From Coleofasciculus sp. LEGE 07092 (GTDB lineage Bacteria > Cyanobacteriota > Cyanobacteriia > Cyanobacteriales > Coleofasciculaceae): 64,000 nucleotides of DNA. This document shows, one piece after another, positions 1 through 8,806 of this stretch; position 1 is the first letter of the stretch, and each line of letters begins with the position of its first letter. The position numbers and the translations under genes were made by a program. The stretch is from assembly GCF_015207375.1 (NCBI RefSeq), contig NZ_JADEWY010000005.1, positions 1 through 64,000 of the forward strand. Direction: 5' to 3'. The notes under the pieces are model-generated. The model saw only the letters and a program-made list of their open reading frames with translations. It ran no database searches and was not told the origin of the DNA.

Positions 1-37
1 CTCCCCATCTCCCCATCTCCCCATCTCCCCATCTCCC
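1..37. repeat. Short tandem repeat (CTCCCCAT)
   Basis: Four perfect copies of the 8-mer CTCCCCAT followed by a partial copy, running right up to the stop codon of sppA on the minus strand. This is the short tandemly repeated repetitive (STRR) type of sequence that is common in cyanobacterial intergenic DNA. Related G/A-rich or C/T-rich tracts recur elsewhere in the window (about 1861-1930, 19340-19440, 31318-31355 and 44138-44172). Confidence 0.85.
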
Positions 38-1854
38 TAATCCAATCGCCAGTTAAAAGGCAAACGCGCATAAATCCCTTTCGGATCATTCATTGCCTGC
101 AAAATCCCTAAGTCTGCTTTCAGTTTCAGAAATTCTGCGGTGAGGAGATCCGATTGCAACCGATTGCGGACACCGCCTTCTCCAATGAGATTTGTCAAAA
201 TCTGTTCTTCTAAGCTGCGAACTTTTGGATACTCTTCCAGTTCCCAATCATTCCCTAACTTAGCTTGCTTGGCTGCATACTCGATAGCGGCATCAAGTCC
301 ACCAAGCTCATCGACTAAACCTAATTGCTTGGCATCGATTCCTGACCAAACCCGTCCTTGGGCAATCTGTGCTACTTTTTGTTTGGGGAGTTTGCGGGAT
401 TCTGCTACTTTATTGAGGAAGCGATCATAAATCTGATTGACCATGCTTTGATAGATTGTCAGTTCTTGGGGTGTTTTGGGACGGGCAACGGTTTGACTAT
501 CTGCAAGACGCCCGGTTTTTACCACATCCCAGGTGATGCCATTCTTGTTTGCCAGTTCTTGAACATTCGGTAGTAATCCAAAGACACCAATAGAACCGGT
601 GACTGTATTCGGTTGGGCAAAAATGCGATCGCTATAGGTAGAAATCCAGTAACCACCCGATGCTGCCACATTTCCCATTGATACAATCACAGGCTTCTTC
701 TCGCGGGTAAGTCGCACCTCTCGCTGAATCACATCAGAAGCCGTCGCACTCCCCCCCGGACTATTAACCCGCAGCACTACCGTTTTGACGTTTTCATCAA
801 GTCGTAACTGCCGCATCTGTTCAGCAAAGCTGTCTCCCCCTATCTGCTGAACACCACCTTCACCATCAACAATTTCGCCTTCGGCGTAGAGTACAGCAAT
901 TTTATTGTCTGAAGAGCGATGTATTGCCTTTTTATTTTTTACATCTGCGTAGGTAGCGAGGCTAATTTGTCGGAACGATTCATCCTTTTCACTAGCACCT
1001 GATAATTCTTTGAGTTCAGCAACGACTTCATCAGAATAGGCGACTTTATCCACCAAACGCCCCTGAAGCGCTGCCTCAGCCATTAATACTCCTTGATTAT
1101 TAGCGATCGCTTGTAACTGTTGCGGGGGAATTTTGCGACTCTTGCCCACTTCTGTCAGAAATTCATTCCACAAATCGCCCAACAAGGCTTGCATCTGCTG
1201 TCGGTTTTCGGGACTAAGCTGTTTGAGAACAAAAGGTTCTACCGCTGACTTGTACTTTCCAACCCGAATCACCTGAACACCAATGCCAAACTTTTCCAAT
1301 GCCCCTGTAAAAAATAGCGGTTCGGAACTAAAGCCATTCAGTTCCATGCTACCCATCGGGTTGAGTATGATTGTATCCGCAACTGAAGTCAGGTAGTACT
1401 CATCTTCACCTAAATCCACGTCGTAGACGATAATTTTCTTGCCCGTCGCTTTAAAACGCTCTAAGGCTTCCCGTACCTCTTTGAGAGTGGCAAAGCCAGT
1501 ATTGCTGCCAGCACCTGTGCGAGAACCGTCTAAGTAAAGGGCAACAATGCGTGAGTCTTTGGCTGCCTTATCCAAGTTGTCTAGAACGGTACGCAGGGTA
1601 ATTGTATCGGTTACCTCGCCCAATACCGCCTCTTGGAGCGCGTCGCTAGTGCTAGAACTCGGATCAGTATCAGTGATAGTCAATGCCGTATCGAAAACCA
1701 GCACCGACTTATCCTTAACCTGTGGACTCGTATCTCTTGAGGCTGCTGCAATAATGAGTAGTAGTAGCCCAGTGGTTCCTAAACCGAAAAATAAGATCAG
1801 ACCTGCAAGGCTACCAATCAAGCTGGCAAAGGTTTGTTTGAAGAATTGACGCAT
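37..1854 (-). CDS. sppA: Signal peptide peptidase SppA, long (protease IV) form
   Basis: Membrane-bound serine protease that degrades cleaved signal peptides and other membrane peptides. The product is 605 residues, the double-domain length of E. coli-type SppA. One N-terminal membrane segment lies at about residues 12-38. The Ser/Lys dyad is visible: Lys202 in VGKYKSAVEPF and Ser399 in GNVAASGGYW. Both tandem S49 peptidase domains are present, the N-terminal one carrying the lysine and the C-terminal one the serine. It stands alone, with STRR repeats on both sides. In cyanobacteria SppA homologues have been linked to light acclimation and phycobilisome turnover. That link is family knowledge and nothing here tests it. 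Confidence 0.95.
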   Translation of the reverse strand: MRQFFKQTFASLIGSLAGLILFFGLGTTGLLLLIIAAASRDTSPQVKDKSVLVFDTALTITDTDPSSSTSDALQEAVLGEVTDTITLRTVLDNLDKAAKDSRIVALYLDGSRTGAGSNTGFATLKEVREALERFKATGKKIIVYDVDLGEDEYYLTSVADTIILNPMGSMELNGFSSEPLFFTGALEKFGIGVQVIRVGKYKSAVEPFVLKQLSPENRQQMQALLGDLWNEFLTEVGKSRKIPPQQLQAIANNQGVLMAEAALQGRLVDKVAYSDEVVAELKELSGASEKDESFRQISLATYADVKNKKAIHRSSDNKIAVLYAEGEIVDGEGGVQQIGGDSFAEQMRQLRLDENVKTVVLRVNSPGGSATASDVIQREVRLTREKKPVIVSMGNVAASGGYWISTYSDRIFAQPNTVTGSIGVFGLLPNVQELANKNGITWDVVKTGRLADSQTVARPKTPQELTIYQSMVNQIYDRFLNKVAESRKLPKQKVAQIAQGRVWSGIDAKQLGLVDELGGLDAAIEYAAKQAKLGNDWELEEYPKVRSLEEQILTNLIGEGGVRNRLQSDLLTAEFLKLKADLGILQAMNDPKGIYARLPFNWRLD

Positions 1855-1860
1855 TTGGGA

Positions 1861-1930
1861 AATGGGAGAATAGGGAATAGGCTTCCGCCGTGAGCATCAG
1901 CCGAACGGGAATGGGAAATGGGGAATAGCA
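1861..1930. repeat. STRR-like tract with embedded GCCGTGAGC...CGAACGG segment
   Basis: A GGGAATAGG / GGGAATGGG tract interrupted by a short segment running from CCGCCGTGAGC to GCCGAACGG. The same composite design recurs at about 19343-19441, where the inner segment is longer and holds a GCGTGACCCT...AGGGTCACGC hairpin. It is non-coding and separates sppA from fni. Confidence 0.6.
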
Positions 1931-1978
1931 AGAACTTTGCCCCAATCGCCAATAACCACCTACCAGGTATCAATACCT

Positions 1979-3007
1979 TTATCCTAGCTTCTGCAATGCG
2001 TCGGATTGTTTCAGTTGAGACAGGGTAGCATTACCCGTACAAAAAAGTACCGTAGTAATTTCTGCAATTAATAGCTGCACTAGGGCATCAACGGTATCCC
2101 CCGACTCAGCGGCGGCTTGCAGAAAGGGAAATGCCAAACCTGCAATATCAGCCCCCAGTGCGATCGCTTTGGCAACCTCTAACCCATTCCGCAATCCCCC
2201 AGAGGCAATTAATGGTACATCGGCAGCAATTGCCCGAATGCTGGTAATGCATTCCGCCGTTGGCAATCCCCAATTAGCAAAGGTTTGTCCCAACCGACGT
2301 TGCTGGAGGTTTAATGCCCGTTCGCTTTCGACTTTTGCCCAGGAAGTGCCACCAGCACCCGCAACATCAATGGCTGTCACCCCCGCACCCAGTAACTTAT
2401 GTGCCATTTGCGCGGAGATACCGTTTCCGACTTCTTTCACAATGACGGGTACGGTTAATTTACTGCACAAAATGTTAATTTTGTCAATCAATCCTCGAAA
2501 ATTTGTATCCCCTCCAGCCTGAACGCATTCCTGTAAAGGATTGAGATGCAAAATCAAGGCGTCTGCGGATAAAAGCTCAACCACACGCATACATTCATCG
2601 AGTCCGTAACTGTAATTGAGCTGAACTGCACCGAGATTAGCAAATAATAGGATATCAGGAGCGAGCGATCGCACGGCAAAGGTATTGGCAACGTTGGGGT
2701 TTTCTACCGCTACCCGCTGAGAACCAACGCCCATCGCTAGTTTATACTGTTGAGCAACTTCAGCTAGACGAAAGTTAATCATCTTTGCCTGTTCGGTTCC
2801 CCCAGTCATGGACGAAATCAGCAGCGGTGCGCCTAGGGTTTTGCCCAGAAACTTGGTGCTGATGTCAATCTCACTGCGGTTGAGTTCTGGCAAACAACTG
2901 TGAGTGAAGCGGTAGCGTTCCAGTCCATTGGTGACGCTGTGAAATTGGACATCTTCATCAAGACAAATTCTGATATGGTCTGCCTTTCGCGTCTGGGTGT
3001 CGGTCAT
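1979..3007 (-). CDS. fni: Isopentenyl-diphosphate delta-isomerase, type 2 (FMN-dependent)
   Basis: Interconverts isopentenyl and dimethylallyl diphosphate, feeding carotenoid, phytol and quinone synthesis. The 342-residue length is normal for the type 2 enzyme, which uses FMN and NADPH and is unrelated to type 1 Idi. Visible family features are RKADH near residue 7, SSMTGG near residue 65, the GVGSQRVA segment, QLNYSYG, EVGNGIS and the phosphate-binding ASGGLRNG near the C-terminus. It is a single gene whose start lies about 70 bp from the right terminus of a small inverted-repeat element. Type 2 is the usual form in cyanobacteria. Confidence 0.95.
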   Translation of the reverse strand: MTDTQTRKADHIRICLDEDVQFHSVTNGLERYRFTHSCLPELNRSEIDISTKFLGKTLGAPLLISSMTGGTEQAKMINFRLAEVAQQYKLAMGVGSQRVAVENPNVANTFAVRSLAPDILLFANLGAVQLNYSYGLDECMRVVELLSADALILHLNPLQECVQAGGDTNFRGLIDKINILCSKLTVPVIVKEVGNGISAQMAHKLLGAGVTAIDVAGAGGTSWAKVESERALNLQQRRLGQTFANWGLPTAECITSIRAIAADVPLIASGGLRNGLEVAKAIALGADIAGLAFPFLQAAAESGDTVDALVQLLIAEITTVLFCTGNATLSQLKQSDALQKLG

Positions 3008-3340
3008 AGGTCTGGGATGGGCAGGTTAACGAACGATCTTGATTGTCCCATCAACCCGTACATTGGCTAAATATGCAAGCATCTCTGATTGTGGAGTCTG
3101 TACGCGGTAATTTAACGCTTGTATTCCTTGCTAGGCTTGCCTTGGAGCGTTTTCAGTTGGTTAGGAGATGCTTGCAAAATCCCCCAACCTTTGACTAGGC
3201 AAGGATTTCGGAGTTCTCCTGCTTTGGAAAAAATGAGGATTTGGCAAAAATTTGACCCTTTTGTAGCTCCTAACGGGACTTAAACAAATATCAGCCCCAG
3301 ATAAAGCCCAAACTGGCTTTATATTGGTATTCTTTTAACC
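3008..3340. other. Intergenic region with a small inverted-repeat element
   Basis: No gene is seen here. The stretch holds the 103-bp inverted-repeat element listed separately, followed by AT-rich sequence leading into the transposase remnant. Confidence 0.6.
3074..3176. mobile_element. MITE-like element with 12-bp perfect terminal inverted repeats
   Basis: TGCAAGCATCTC at 3074-3085 is matched exactly by its reverse complement GAGATGCTTGCA at 3165-3176, giving a 103-bp unit with no coding capacity. That layout is typical of a miniature inverted-repeat transposable element. No clear flanking target duplication was found by eye. It lies upstream of fni and next to a decayed transposase. Confidence 0.5.
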
Positions 3341-3553
3341 CTAACCATCCCTTGGCTTCTTGATAAATTCTTTGTCTTTTTTTCCTGACTCTAATGCACG
3401 GGAGGGCTGATACAACTCTATATCTAACGGCAAGCTTTTTTTGCCATCGTATAAATGGGTCGTTACTACCACTACCCCGTTATCCGTTTTCCCTATTTCT
3501 CCAATGTATTGTCTTCCTACCCCGGCGGTAAAATTCCCGCTTTGTTCCAACAC
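3341..3553 (-). pseudogene. Remnant of an IS701-type DDE transposase
   Basis: A 70-codon open stretch whose residues (VGRQYIGEIGKTDNG, VVVTTHLYDG, SLPLDIELYQ) resemble the part of IS701-family transposases that follows the first catalytic Asp. An in-frame TAA lies directly before the GTG at 3553, and the reading ends at 3341, so more than four fifths of the roughly 400-residue protein is missing. Its upstream edge coincides with the point where the broken glycosyltransferase begins. The simplest reading is insertion followed by deletion. It cannot encode an active transposase. Confidence 0.7.
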
Positions 3554-3558
3554 TTAAT

Positions 3559-4651
3559 CCTCGGAAAGCTTATGGAGGTACAAGTACAGCTATAAAATTT
3601 TTTCAGGAACTTTCTAAGACTTTCAAATACGTTCGCTTAATCTGCTACGATGAAATAAATGCTGAAACATTAGCAATTTTTTTTGAATATAAATTGTTTT
3701 CCTTGAAAAAAGATACAAATGAAGCCAAACAAATTATATCCTTAGCTAACTCTAGTGGATGTAGTTTAGCTGTCAGAGCTGAAGATATTTTTGTCGTTAC
3801 CCATTGGCTTACAGCTTATTTGGGTCAGCAGTTAGTTTCATGGCAAAAACAAGAGTTTAATCAGCCTCCTAAACCAATGGTTTATCTTATTCAAGACTAT
3901 GAAGCCGGATTTTATCCGTGGGGTAGTGAACATCTGCTAGTGCGTAGCACTTATGAATATAAGGAACCAATGATAGCCGTGTTTAACAGTAACTTGCTAA
4001 AGCAGTATTTCCATAAGCAGAATTACCACTTTGACCATGAATACAGTTTTGAGCCAAAAATGAATGAGGCGCTAAGTAACCTGCGTAGCAACTTGAAGGA
4101 AAGGAAAACGTAAGCAAATACTTGTTTATGGTCGTCCTTCAGCGCAAAGAAATGCATTTAGCTTGATTGTTGAGGGATTGCGTATTTGGCGTCACCGTTT
4201 TCCCCTGGCATCCACTTGGACAATACTATCAGCGGGACAGCCTCATTCCAATATAGATCTCGGTGATGGTGTAGTAATCAAATCTATGGGCAAACTTAGT
4301 TTAAAGAACTATGCTTACGCTCTTGGTGAATCTTCAGTAGGCTTATCTTTAATGGTGTCACCTCATCCGAGTTATCCACCGTTGGAAATGGCTCATTACG
4401 GAATGTGGGTGATTACCAATAAGTATGAAAATAAGGATATTTCTTTATGGCACGATAATATACTTTCAATAAATGATTGTTCTCCTGAAAATATTGCTAA
4501 TAACTTAATCACTCTCTGCCAACGGATTGAAGCTGATCCAATGTCCGGTTGGGAGGGCAAATCACATATAGAGGATTATGTTTCGGATGCTCCTTTGTTC
4601 CCGTTCATAGAAGAATTGTGCGAGCTATTACAAAAAAGTGCCGATTTTTAA
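3559..4651 (+). pseudogene. Decayed WsaF-like (rhamnan synthesis) glycosyltransferase
   Basis: Two adjoining reading frames form one damaged gene. From about 3559 the frame reads AYGGTSTAIKF, then continues through codons at 3694 to a stop at 4111-4113. The protein continues in the next frame with KQILVYGRPSAQRNAF to 4651, so there is a frameshift close to 4105. The two halves match the N-terminal (YGG-T-A) and C-terminal (nucleotide-sugar binding, SPHPSYPPLEMA) domains of WsaF-type GT4 rhamnosyltransferases, which build cell-surface polysaccharide. The 5' end is lost at the junction with the transposase scrap. AT-richness is higher than in the neighbours, which fits a horizontally acquired polysaccharide locus. 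Confidence 0.75.
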
Positions 4652-5093
4652 CTGGATGGAAACTTTATCCCATATTCCCTACATCAACTTGTGAGATACA
4701 AGTATTACGTTAATTCTAGGTATATAAATCGGCGAGTCGGTCATGGGTTGAATCTTTATCTCCAATAGATAATCACGGGAAGAATCTACTCGTTCTGAGG
4801 TAGTTCTGTTCAAGATAATCGGGAGCATCCCATTTTGGAAAAGAGAGAAAACTAATTCACGAGATTCCATCACGAATAATGCTTTGAGCCTTTTCCTAAA
4901 GTACCGTTTTAGCTGTGCCGCACCAGTAATATCCTTATCCTTAAATTTTGCAATTGTTCTTGCTGACTATTACCTCGACTACTGTGTAGCTGTGTGTGGC
5001 TGCTGATTTGGCTACTGACTTATCCAAATGAGCGAACGGTAAGTACTCACTGGTGCTATTACCTTTGATACCGTAAGTTGAATTAAATCTTGT
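4652..5093. other. Gene-poor region between the broken glycosyltransferase and pyrR
   Basis: AT-rich stretch without a convincing gene. A 64-codon minus-strand reading (4679-4873) has no recognisable motif and probably belongs to the same decayed island. The stretch ends at the GCATCTTGC palindrome at 5094. Confidence 0.5.
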
Positions 5094-5115
5094 GGGGTGG
5101 GCATCTTGCCCGCCC
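5094..5115. terminator. GCATCTTGC palindrome after pyrR (repeat family)
   Basis: GGGTGGGCA-TCT-TGCCCGCCC forms a 9-bp stem (one G-T pair) with a TCT loop. It starts 2 bp beyond the pyrR stop codon. The same core with different stem bases occurs at 38451-38467 and 61341-61359, each time just outside the 3' end of a gene, so it probably acts as a hairpin terminator or mRNA 3'-end stabiliser. Confidence 0.6.
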
Positions 5116-5116
5116 T

Positions 5117-5662
5117 TCACGACGGTAGAACTTTAACTAACTCCACAGCATCCCGCCCATCGATTTCTTGCAAATAAACCTTCACCTGTTCTTCCCTAGA
5201 TGTAGGTAGCTGCTTACCTGTAAAATCAGGACAAATCGGCAACTCCCGATGTCCCCGATCGACAAGAACCAATAACCGAATGGCTTGAGGTCTACCGTAT
5301 TCCGTTACAGCATTCAAGGCAGCCCGAATAGTACGCCCACTATAAATAACATCATCTACTAATACCACCGTCTTGCCAGACAGATCACAAGAAATTTCAG
5401 TTTTAGCCGGTGTCCGGGTGCCAATTCGATCCAAATCATCTCGATAAAAAGTAATATCTATCGCTCCCACCGACACCGATACCTGTTCTAAAATTTCTAT
5501 CTGACGCCCTAGCAGCTTGGCTACAGCTACGCCTCTGGTGTAAATCCCTAATAGCACAACTTTAGACAAGTCTCCCGATTGTTCGATTACCTGAGACGCC
5601 AAGCGGGTAATCGTGCGGCGTAATTCTTCGGGGGAGAGAATTTCAATAATTTGGGTAGACAT
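5117..5662 (-). CDS. pyrR: Bifunctional PyrR: pyrimidine attenuation regulator / uracil phosphoribosyltransferase
   Basis: Member of the PyrR family, which converts uracil and PRPP to UMP and in some bacteria binds pyr mRNA leaders. The PRPP loop [13 protein letters not shown] is intact. Starting at the ATG at 5662 gives 181 residues beginning MSTQIIEIL, the normal family length. An extended reading to 5770 adds 36 residues with no family counterpart and was not chosen. It is not next to pyrimidine genes here. RNA-binding attenuation is not established for cyanobacteria, so the regulatory role is inferred from family alone. Confidence 0.9.
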   Translation of the reverse strand: MSTQIIEILSPEELRRTITRLASQVIEQSGDLSKVVLLGIYTRGVAVAKLLGRQIEILEQVSVSVGAIDITFYRDDLDRIGTRTPAKTEISCDLSGKTVVLVDDVIYSGRTIRAALNAVTEYGRPQAIRLLVLVDRGHRELPICPDFTGKQLPTSREEQVKVYLQEIDGRDAVELVKVLPS

Positions 5663-5917
5663 TCTAAATGATGACATTCTAACGCTTAAAGTCCTTGGTT
5701 CACCGACCCCTGAAGAGTTGAAAACGTTAAACTCTGTCATTACAGAAATCAATACCTGGTTGACTGACACAACTTGTGAGCAGATGCCCAGAAAGCCCTC
5801 ACCCTAGCCCCCTTCTTGATAACAACTTTATTTTATATAGACAGGTAAGGGTTTACAGGCAAATTTGGGTAAGTCCTGGTACATTTAGTTTTCTTACCCA
5901 CTCCCCAACTTATTCTT

Positions 5918-6892
5918 CTAGCTAGAAAGGACTAACAGAGCGATCGCTAAAGCAAGCCAAATAAAAACGCAATACCTTGTCAACTGTAAAGCTTGGTTAA
6001 TTGTTGCTGGGGTAATGGGGTGAACCGCATCGCCCAACAACGGTTTATATTTGGCAATGCCCTGATACCAATTCGTTCCTCCTACTTGCACCTCCAGAAT
6101 TACGGCATAAGCACACTCACTCCACCCGGAATTAGGGCTAGAGTCTTTAGAAGCATCGCGGCGGCAAACGTTTAAGACAGTTCCAGGTTTTCCAGACACA
6201 AAAGCCAGAGTCAGTACTGTTAAGCGACAGGGTAGCCAGGTAAGGAAGTCTTCGAGTCGCGCACTAAACCAGCCCAAATCTTGATACGGTTCGTGTCGGT
6301 AGCCAATCATGGAATCGAGAGTACTGGCAGCTTTATACCCTAATGCCAGAGGAACGCTACCCACTACCGGGAAAAATGCCCCAAGAATAGCATAGAAGAG
6401 AGGAGCCGTTACGCCATCAGTGGCATTTTCCGTCACCGTCTCCAGTACAGCGCGGAAGATTTCGGGTTCGGACAGTTTTTCTGTATCTCTACCAACATAC
6501 TGACTTAATTTCAAACGCGCTTCCTTGAGTTGTCCTGTGGTTAGCGGTTGCAATACATCAACGGCGGCTGCCCGCAAACTCCGACCGGCAAAACAGCTAG
6601 CTAGTAGAATTCCTTCTACCGCAATACCCGCCACCGGATGCAGCCAGCTTGCACCTCGAACTATCAACCATCCCATTAGTCCGCTACCGATGATCACTCC
6701 CAAACCCACTCCAATTCCCCCTAGCCGTTCCTGCCATTTACTGTGGCAGTTATTAATAATCCATTGAGTGCAGCGAGAAATTATCCAGCCCATAACCTGT
6801 ACTGGATGCAGCCAACCCCAAGGATCGCCAATTAGGAAATCTAAGCTAGCCGCTATTAATAAAACAATGGTAGTAATCGTGGTATTCCCCAA
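5918..6892 (-). CDS. cobD: Adenosylcobinamide-phosphate synthase CobD/CbiB
   Basis: Integral membrane enzyme that joins aminopropanol (phosphate) to adenosylcobyric acid in cobalamin synthesis. The product is 324 residues with at least four hydrophobic segments (near 5-20, 55-80, 85-105 and 305-323). Family features seen are LIGDPWGWLHPVQVMGW at the N-terminus, the ENATDGVTAPLFYAILG segment and YKAASTLDSMIGYRHEPY. A second corrin gene (cobI, 13822) lies about 7 kb away, so the organism makes cobamide, probably pseudocobalamin as in other cyanobacteria. Confidence 0.95.
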   Translation of the reverse strand: MGNTTITTIVLLIAASLDFLIGDPWGWLHPVQVMGWIISRCTQWIINNCHSKWQERLGGIGVGLGVIIGSGLMGWLIVRGASWLHPVAGIAVEGILLASCFAGRSLRAAAVDVLQPLTTGQLKEARLKLSQYVGRDTEKLSEPEIFRAVLETVTENATDGVTAPLFYAILGAFFPVVGSVPLALGYKAASTLDSMIGYRHEPYQDLGWFSARLEDFLTWLPCRLTVLTLAFVSGKPGTVLNVCRRDASKDSSPNSGWSECAYAVILEVQVGGTNWYQGIAKYKPLLGDAVHPITPATINQALQLTRYCVFIWLALAIALLVLSS

Positions 6893-7095
6893 AATTAATC
6901 AGCGATGAACTTTCCAGAAGGCTGAGGGCAGAAGAATGGATTGGATGAACCAAAAGCCATTTACCCTAGTTGTGACAAGTTTTGACCCAATGGTCTAACA
7001 AATTTTGGATAATAGGTAACGGCAAAATGCCAATGATCCGCTTCTGCCCAGGTTTTATTGTCCGCACGAATGGGTTAGTTCTGAGGGAAGCTGTT

Positions 7096-7485
7096 CTAGT
7101 CTTTTAGCTTGTCGATATTCTCTTCCCAATTGGCACCATCGAACGGCACAATCTGAAATCGAGACAGTCTATCACCATCAAGACAGCGCACATTAACATC
7201 AATTGCGTGTGGATGAGAACGAGGTCGATAAAAGGGATGAATACCACAAATACGGCAAAATGTATGTTTAGCCGTGTGGGTGTTAAAAGTATAGGTTGTT
7301 AAGGTATCAGTGCCCCTGAGTAAGGTAAACTGTTCGGGGGACACTATCAGGTGTAAGAATCCCTTTTTTTTACACATCGAACAGTTGCAATCAACTGCCT
7401 CGTGCTTGTCAACAATTACACGGAAGCGGACGGCACCACAGTGACAGCCGCCTTCATAGGTAACGAGTGGGTTTGCGTTCGTCAT
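7096..7485 (-). CDS. GFA (CENP-V/GFA-type) zinc-binding protein
   Basis: Small 129-residue protein of the glutathione-dependent formaldehyde-activating enzyme family fold. The zinc ligand sets are visible: CHCG near residue 14, CNCSMC near residue 33 and a third cysteine pair in FCRICG near residue 77. The family name comes from one S-hydroxymethyl-glutathione synthase and most members have no proven reaction, so the substrate is unknown. It lies 18 bp downstream of the rrf2-type regulator on the same strand, so the two are probably co-transcribed. Confidence 0.85.
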   Translation of the reverse strand: MTNANPLVTYEGGCHCGAVRFRVIVDKHEAVDCNCSMCKKKGFLHLIVSPEQFTLLRGTDTLTTYTFNTHTAKHTFCRICGIHPFYRPRSHPHAIDVNVRCLDGDRLSRFQIVPFDGANWEENIDKLKD

Positions 7486-7503
7486 CTTGGTTGAAAAATT
7501 TAC

Positions 7504-7947
7504 TCAAATAACGAAACTGGTTTCTGCTCCTTGTGCCGCTTGCCAACTACGGGCATCGTAGTAAAGATCGGCAAGGGTAATACTATATAAAGCCTCTTTG
7601 AGCTTTTGGTGCAACCGATGCCAGAGAGTAAATGTTACCCAGTCTTCGGCTTGCTTGGCATCGGGGGTATGGTGGGGTAAAGGTTCGATTGTTTCACCGA
7701 CAGCTTCTAAGATATCACCCAGAGAAATTTTTGAAGGCTCACGAGCTAATTGATAGCCACCTTGAGCGCCCCGCACGGAATCCACTAAATGAGCGCGACG
7801 CATTTCAATCAACAGCTTTTCTAAATAGGGAGCGGGTAAGTCTTGGCGATGAGCGATCGCTTTGACAGATGTCGGTCCGTAACCGGGTTGCAGGCTGAGA
7901 TCTAGCAGTGCTTTGACACTGTAATGTCCGCGAGTTGTAAGCTTCAT
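7504..7947 (-). CDS. Rrf2 family transcriptional regulator without Fe-S cysteines
   Basis: Winged-helix DNA-binding protein of 147 residues. The N-terminus (MKLTTRGHYSVKALLDL) and the recognition-helix region LPAPYLEKLLIEMRRA are characteristic, followed by the wing VDSVRGAQGGYQLA. The three cysteines that bind an Fe-S cluster in IscR or NsrR are absent, so it must sense something else or act without a cluster. Gene order suggests it controls itself and the downstream GFA gene, and perhaps the divergent cyAbrB gene at 8181. Confidence 0.9.
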   Translation of the reverse strand: MKLTTRGHYSVKALLDLSLQPGYGPTSVKAIAHRQDLPAPYLEKLLIEMRRAHLVDSVRGAQGGYQLAREPSKISLGDILEAVGETIEPLPHHTPDAKQAEDWVTFTLWHRLHQKLKEALYSITLADLYYDARSWQAAQGAETSFVI

Positions 7948-8180
7948 ATTGATTAAAAATTTCCTTCATTATCCCAAGGGTTTGGTTGTTTACAACCTCT
8001 CACTACGGATAGATCCCGAATTACAAACCCGGATCAAAAAAATATAACGAACCTAGTTGACAGTTTCCGTGTAATATAGTTTTATAGGCTGATATAACAC
8101 CAAGATTTTTTGTCTTGGTTGACGATCAGTAGAGCGAAACCGCTGCATACCAGTTAACTGCTTAGTGTAAATTCAAGTTA

Positions 8181-8576
8181 ATGGCTAAAAAGAAAAAAAT
8201 GGATCCCTTAGAGGGTGAAGCACTGATTCAGAAAGTCAAAGAGCTAGGGAATCTCAGCAAAGAAGAAAAAGCCAGAGCCTGTGGCTACTACACCGTCACA
8301 AAGAACGGAGTAGAGCGAGTCAACATGATGAAGTTTCTCAATGCTCTCATTGATGCTGAGGGGATTGAGTTAGACAGCAAAGTCAATGGCAATGGACGAG
8401 GTGGAAGGAGTGCCAGTTATCGCATTTCGGTGCAGTCTAACGGCAACCTGCTAATTGGTTCTGCCTACACCAAACAAATGGGCTTACAACCAGGAGATGA
8501 ATTTGAAATCACCTTGGGACGAAAGCACATTCACCTCAAACAAATCGATTCAGAAGACGAGGTTGAGGAAATCTAA
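8181..8576 (+). CDS. cyAbrB-type transcriptional regulator
   Basis: 131-residue DNA-binding protein of the cyanobacterial AbrB class, in which the AbrB-like swapped-hairpin domain sits at the C-terminus (about residues 85-125, with GLQPGDEFEITLGRKHIHL) rather than at the N-terminus. Such proteins act as global regulators of carbon/nitrogen balance and cell differentiation in cyanobacteria. The N-terminal half (LEGEALIQKVKEL, KARACGYYTV) matches the conserved cyAbrB region. The long divergent intergenic space to rrf2 (233 bp) probably holds both promoters. Confidence 0.92.
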   Translation: MAKKKKMDPLEGEALIQKVKELGNLSKEEKARACGYYTVTKNGVERVNMMKFLNALIDAEGIELDSKVNGNGRGGRSASYRISVQSNGNLLIGSAYTKQMGLQPGDEFEITLGRKHIHLKQIDSEDEVEEI

Positions 8577-8718
8577 GTCCCTTTCCCAAGGAAAAGGATA
8601 GAGTTATCAAGATTCGATTGTTCTACAAACCTCAATGGTTCTTGAGGCAGAAGCTGCTCAATCGATAAATTTATGTCCTAACTGCTAGTTTTGGCAAGTC
8701 GATTAGGTAACGACAGAA

Positions 8719-8753
8719 AGCCCACGCTACAACCGTTGGGTTTAACGTGGGCT
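8719..8753. terminator. Bidirectional hairpin between convergent genes
   Basis: AGCCCACG (8719-8726) pairs with CGTGGGCT (8746-8753) and encloses a smaller CAACCGTTGGG structure. It lies between the 3' ends of the cyAbrB gene (+) and the GT39 gene (-), as expected for a shared terminator. There is no strong T tract. Confidence 0.65.
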
Positions 8754-8806
8754 AGTGTCGGGTAAATTATGTTCTAAACCATTAGGAAATCTTCAGGTTC
8801 CCTAGA

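Noticed and set aside
4679-4873. 64-codon minus-strand reading near the decayed glycosyltransferase
   Set aside because: No motif or clear start; lies in a decayed island.
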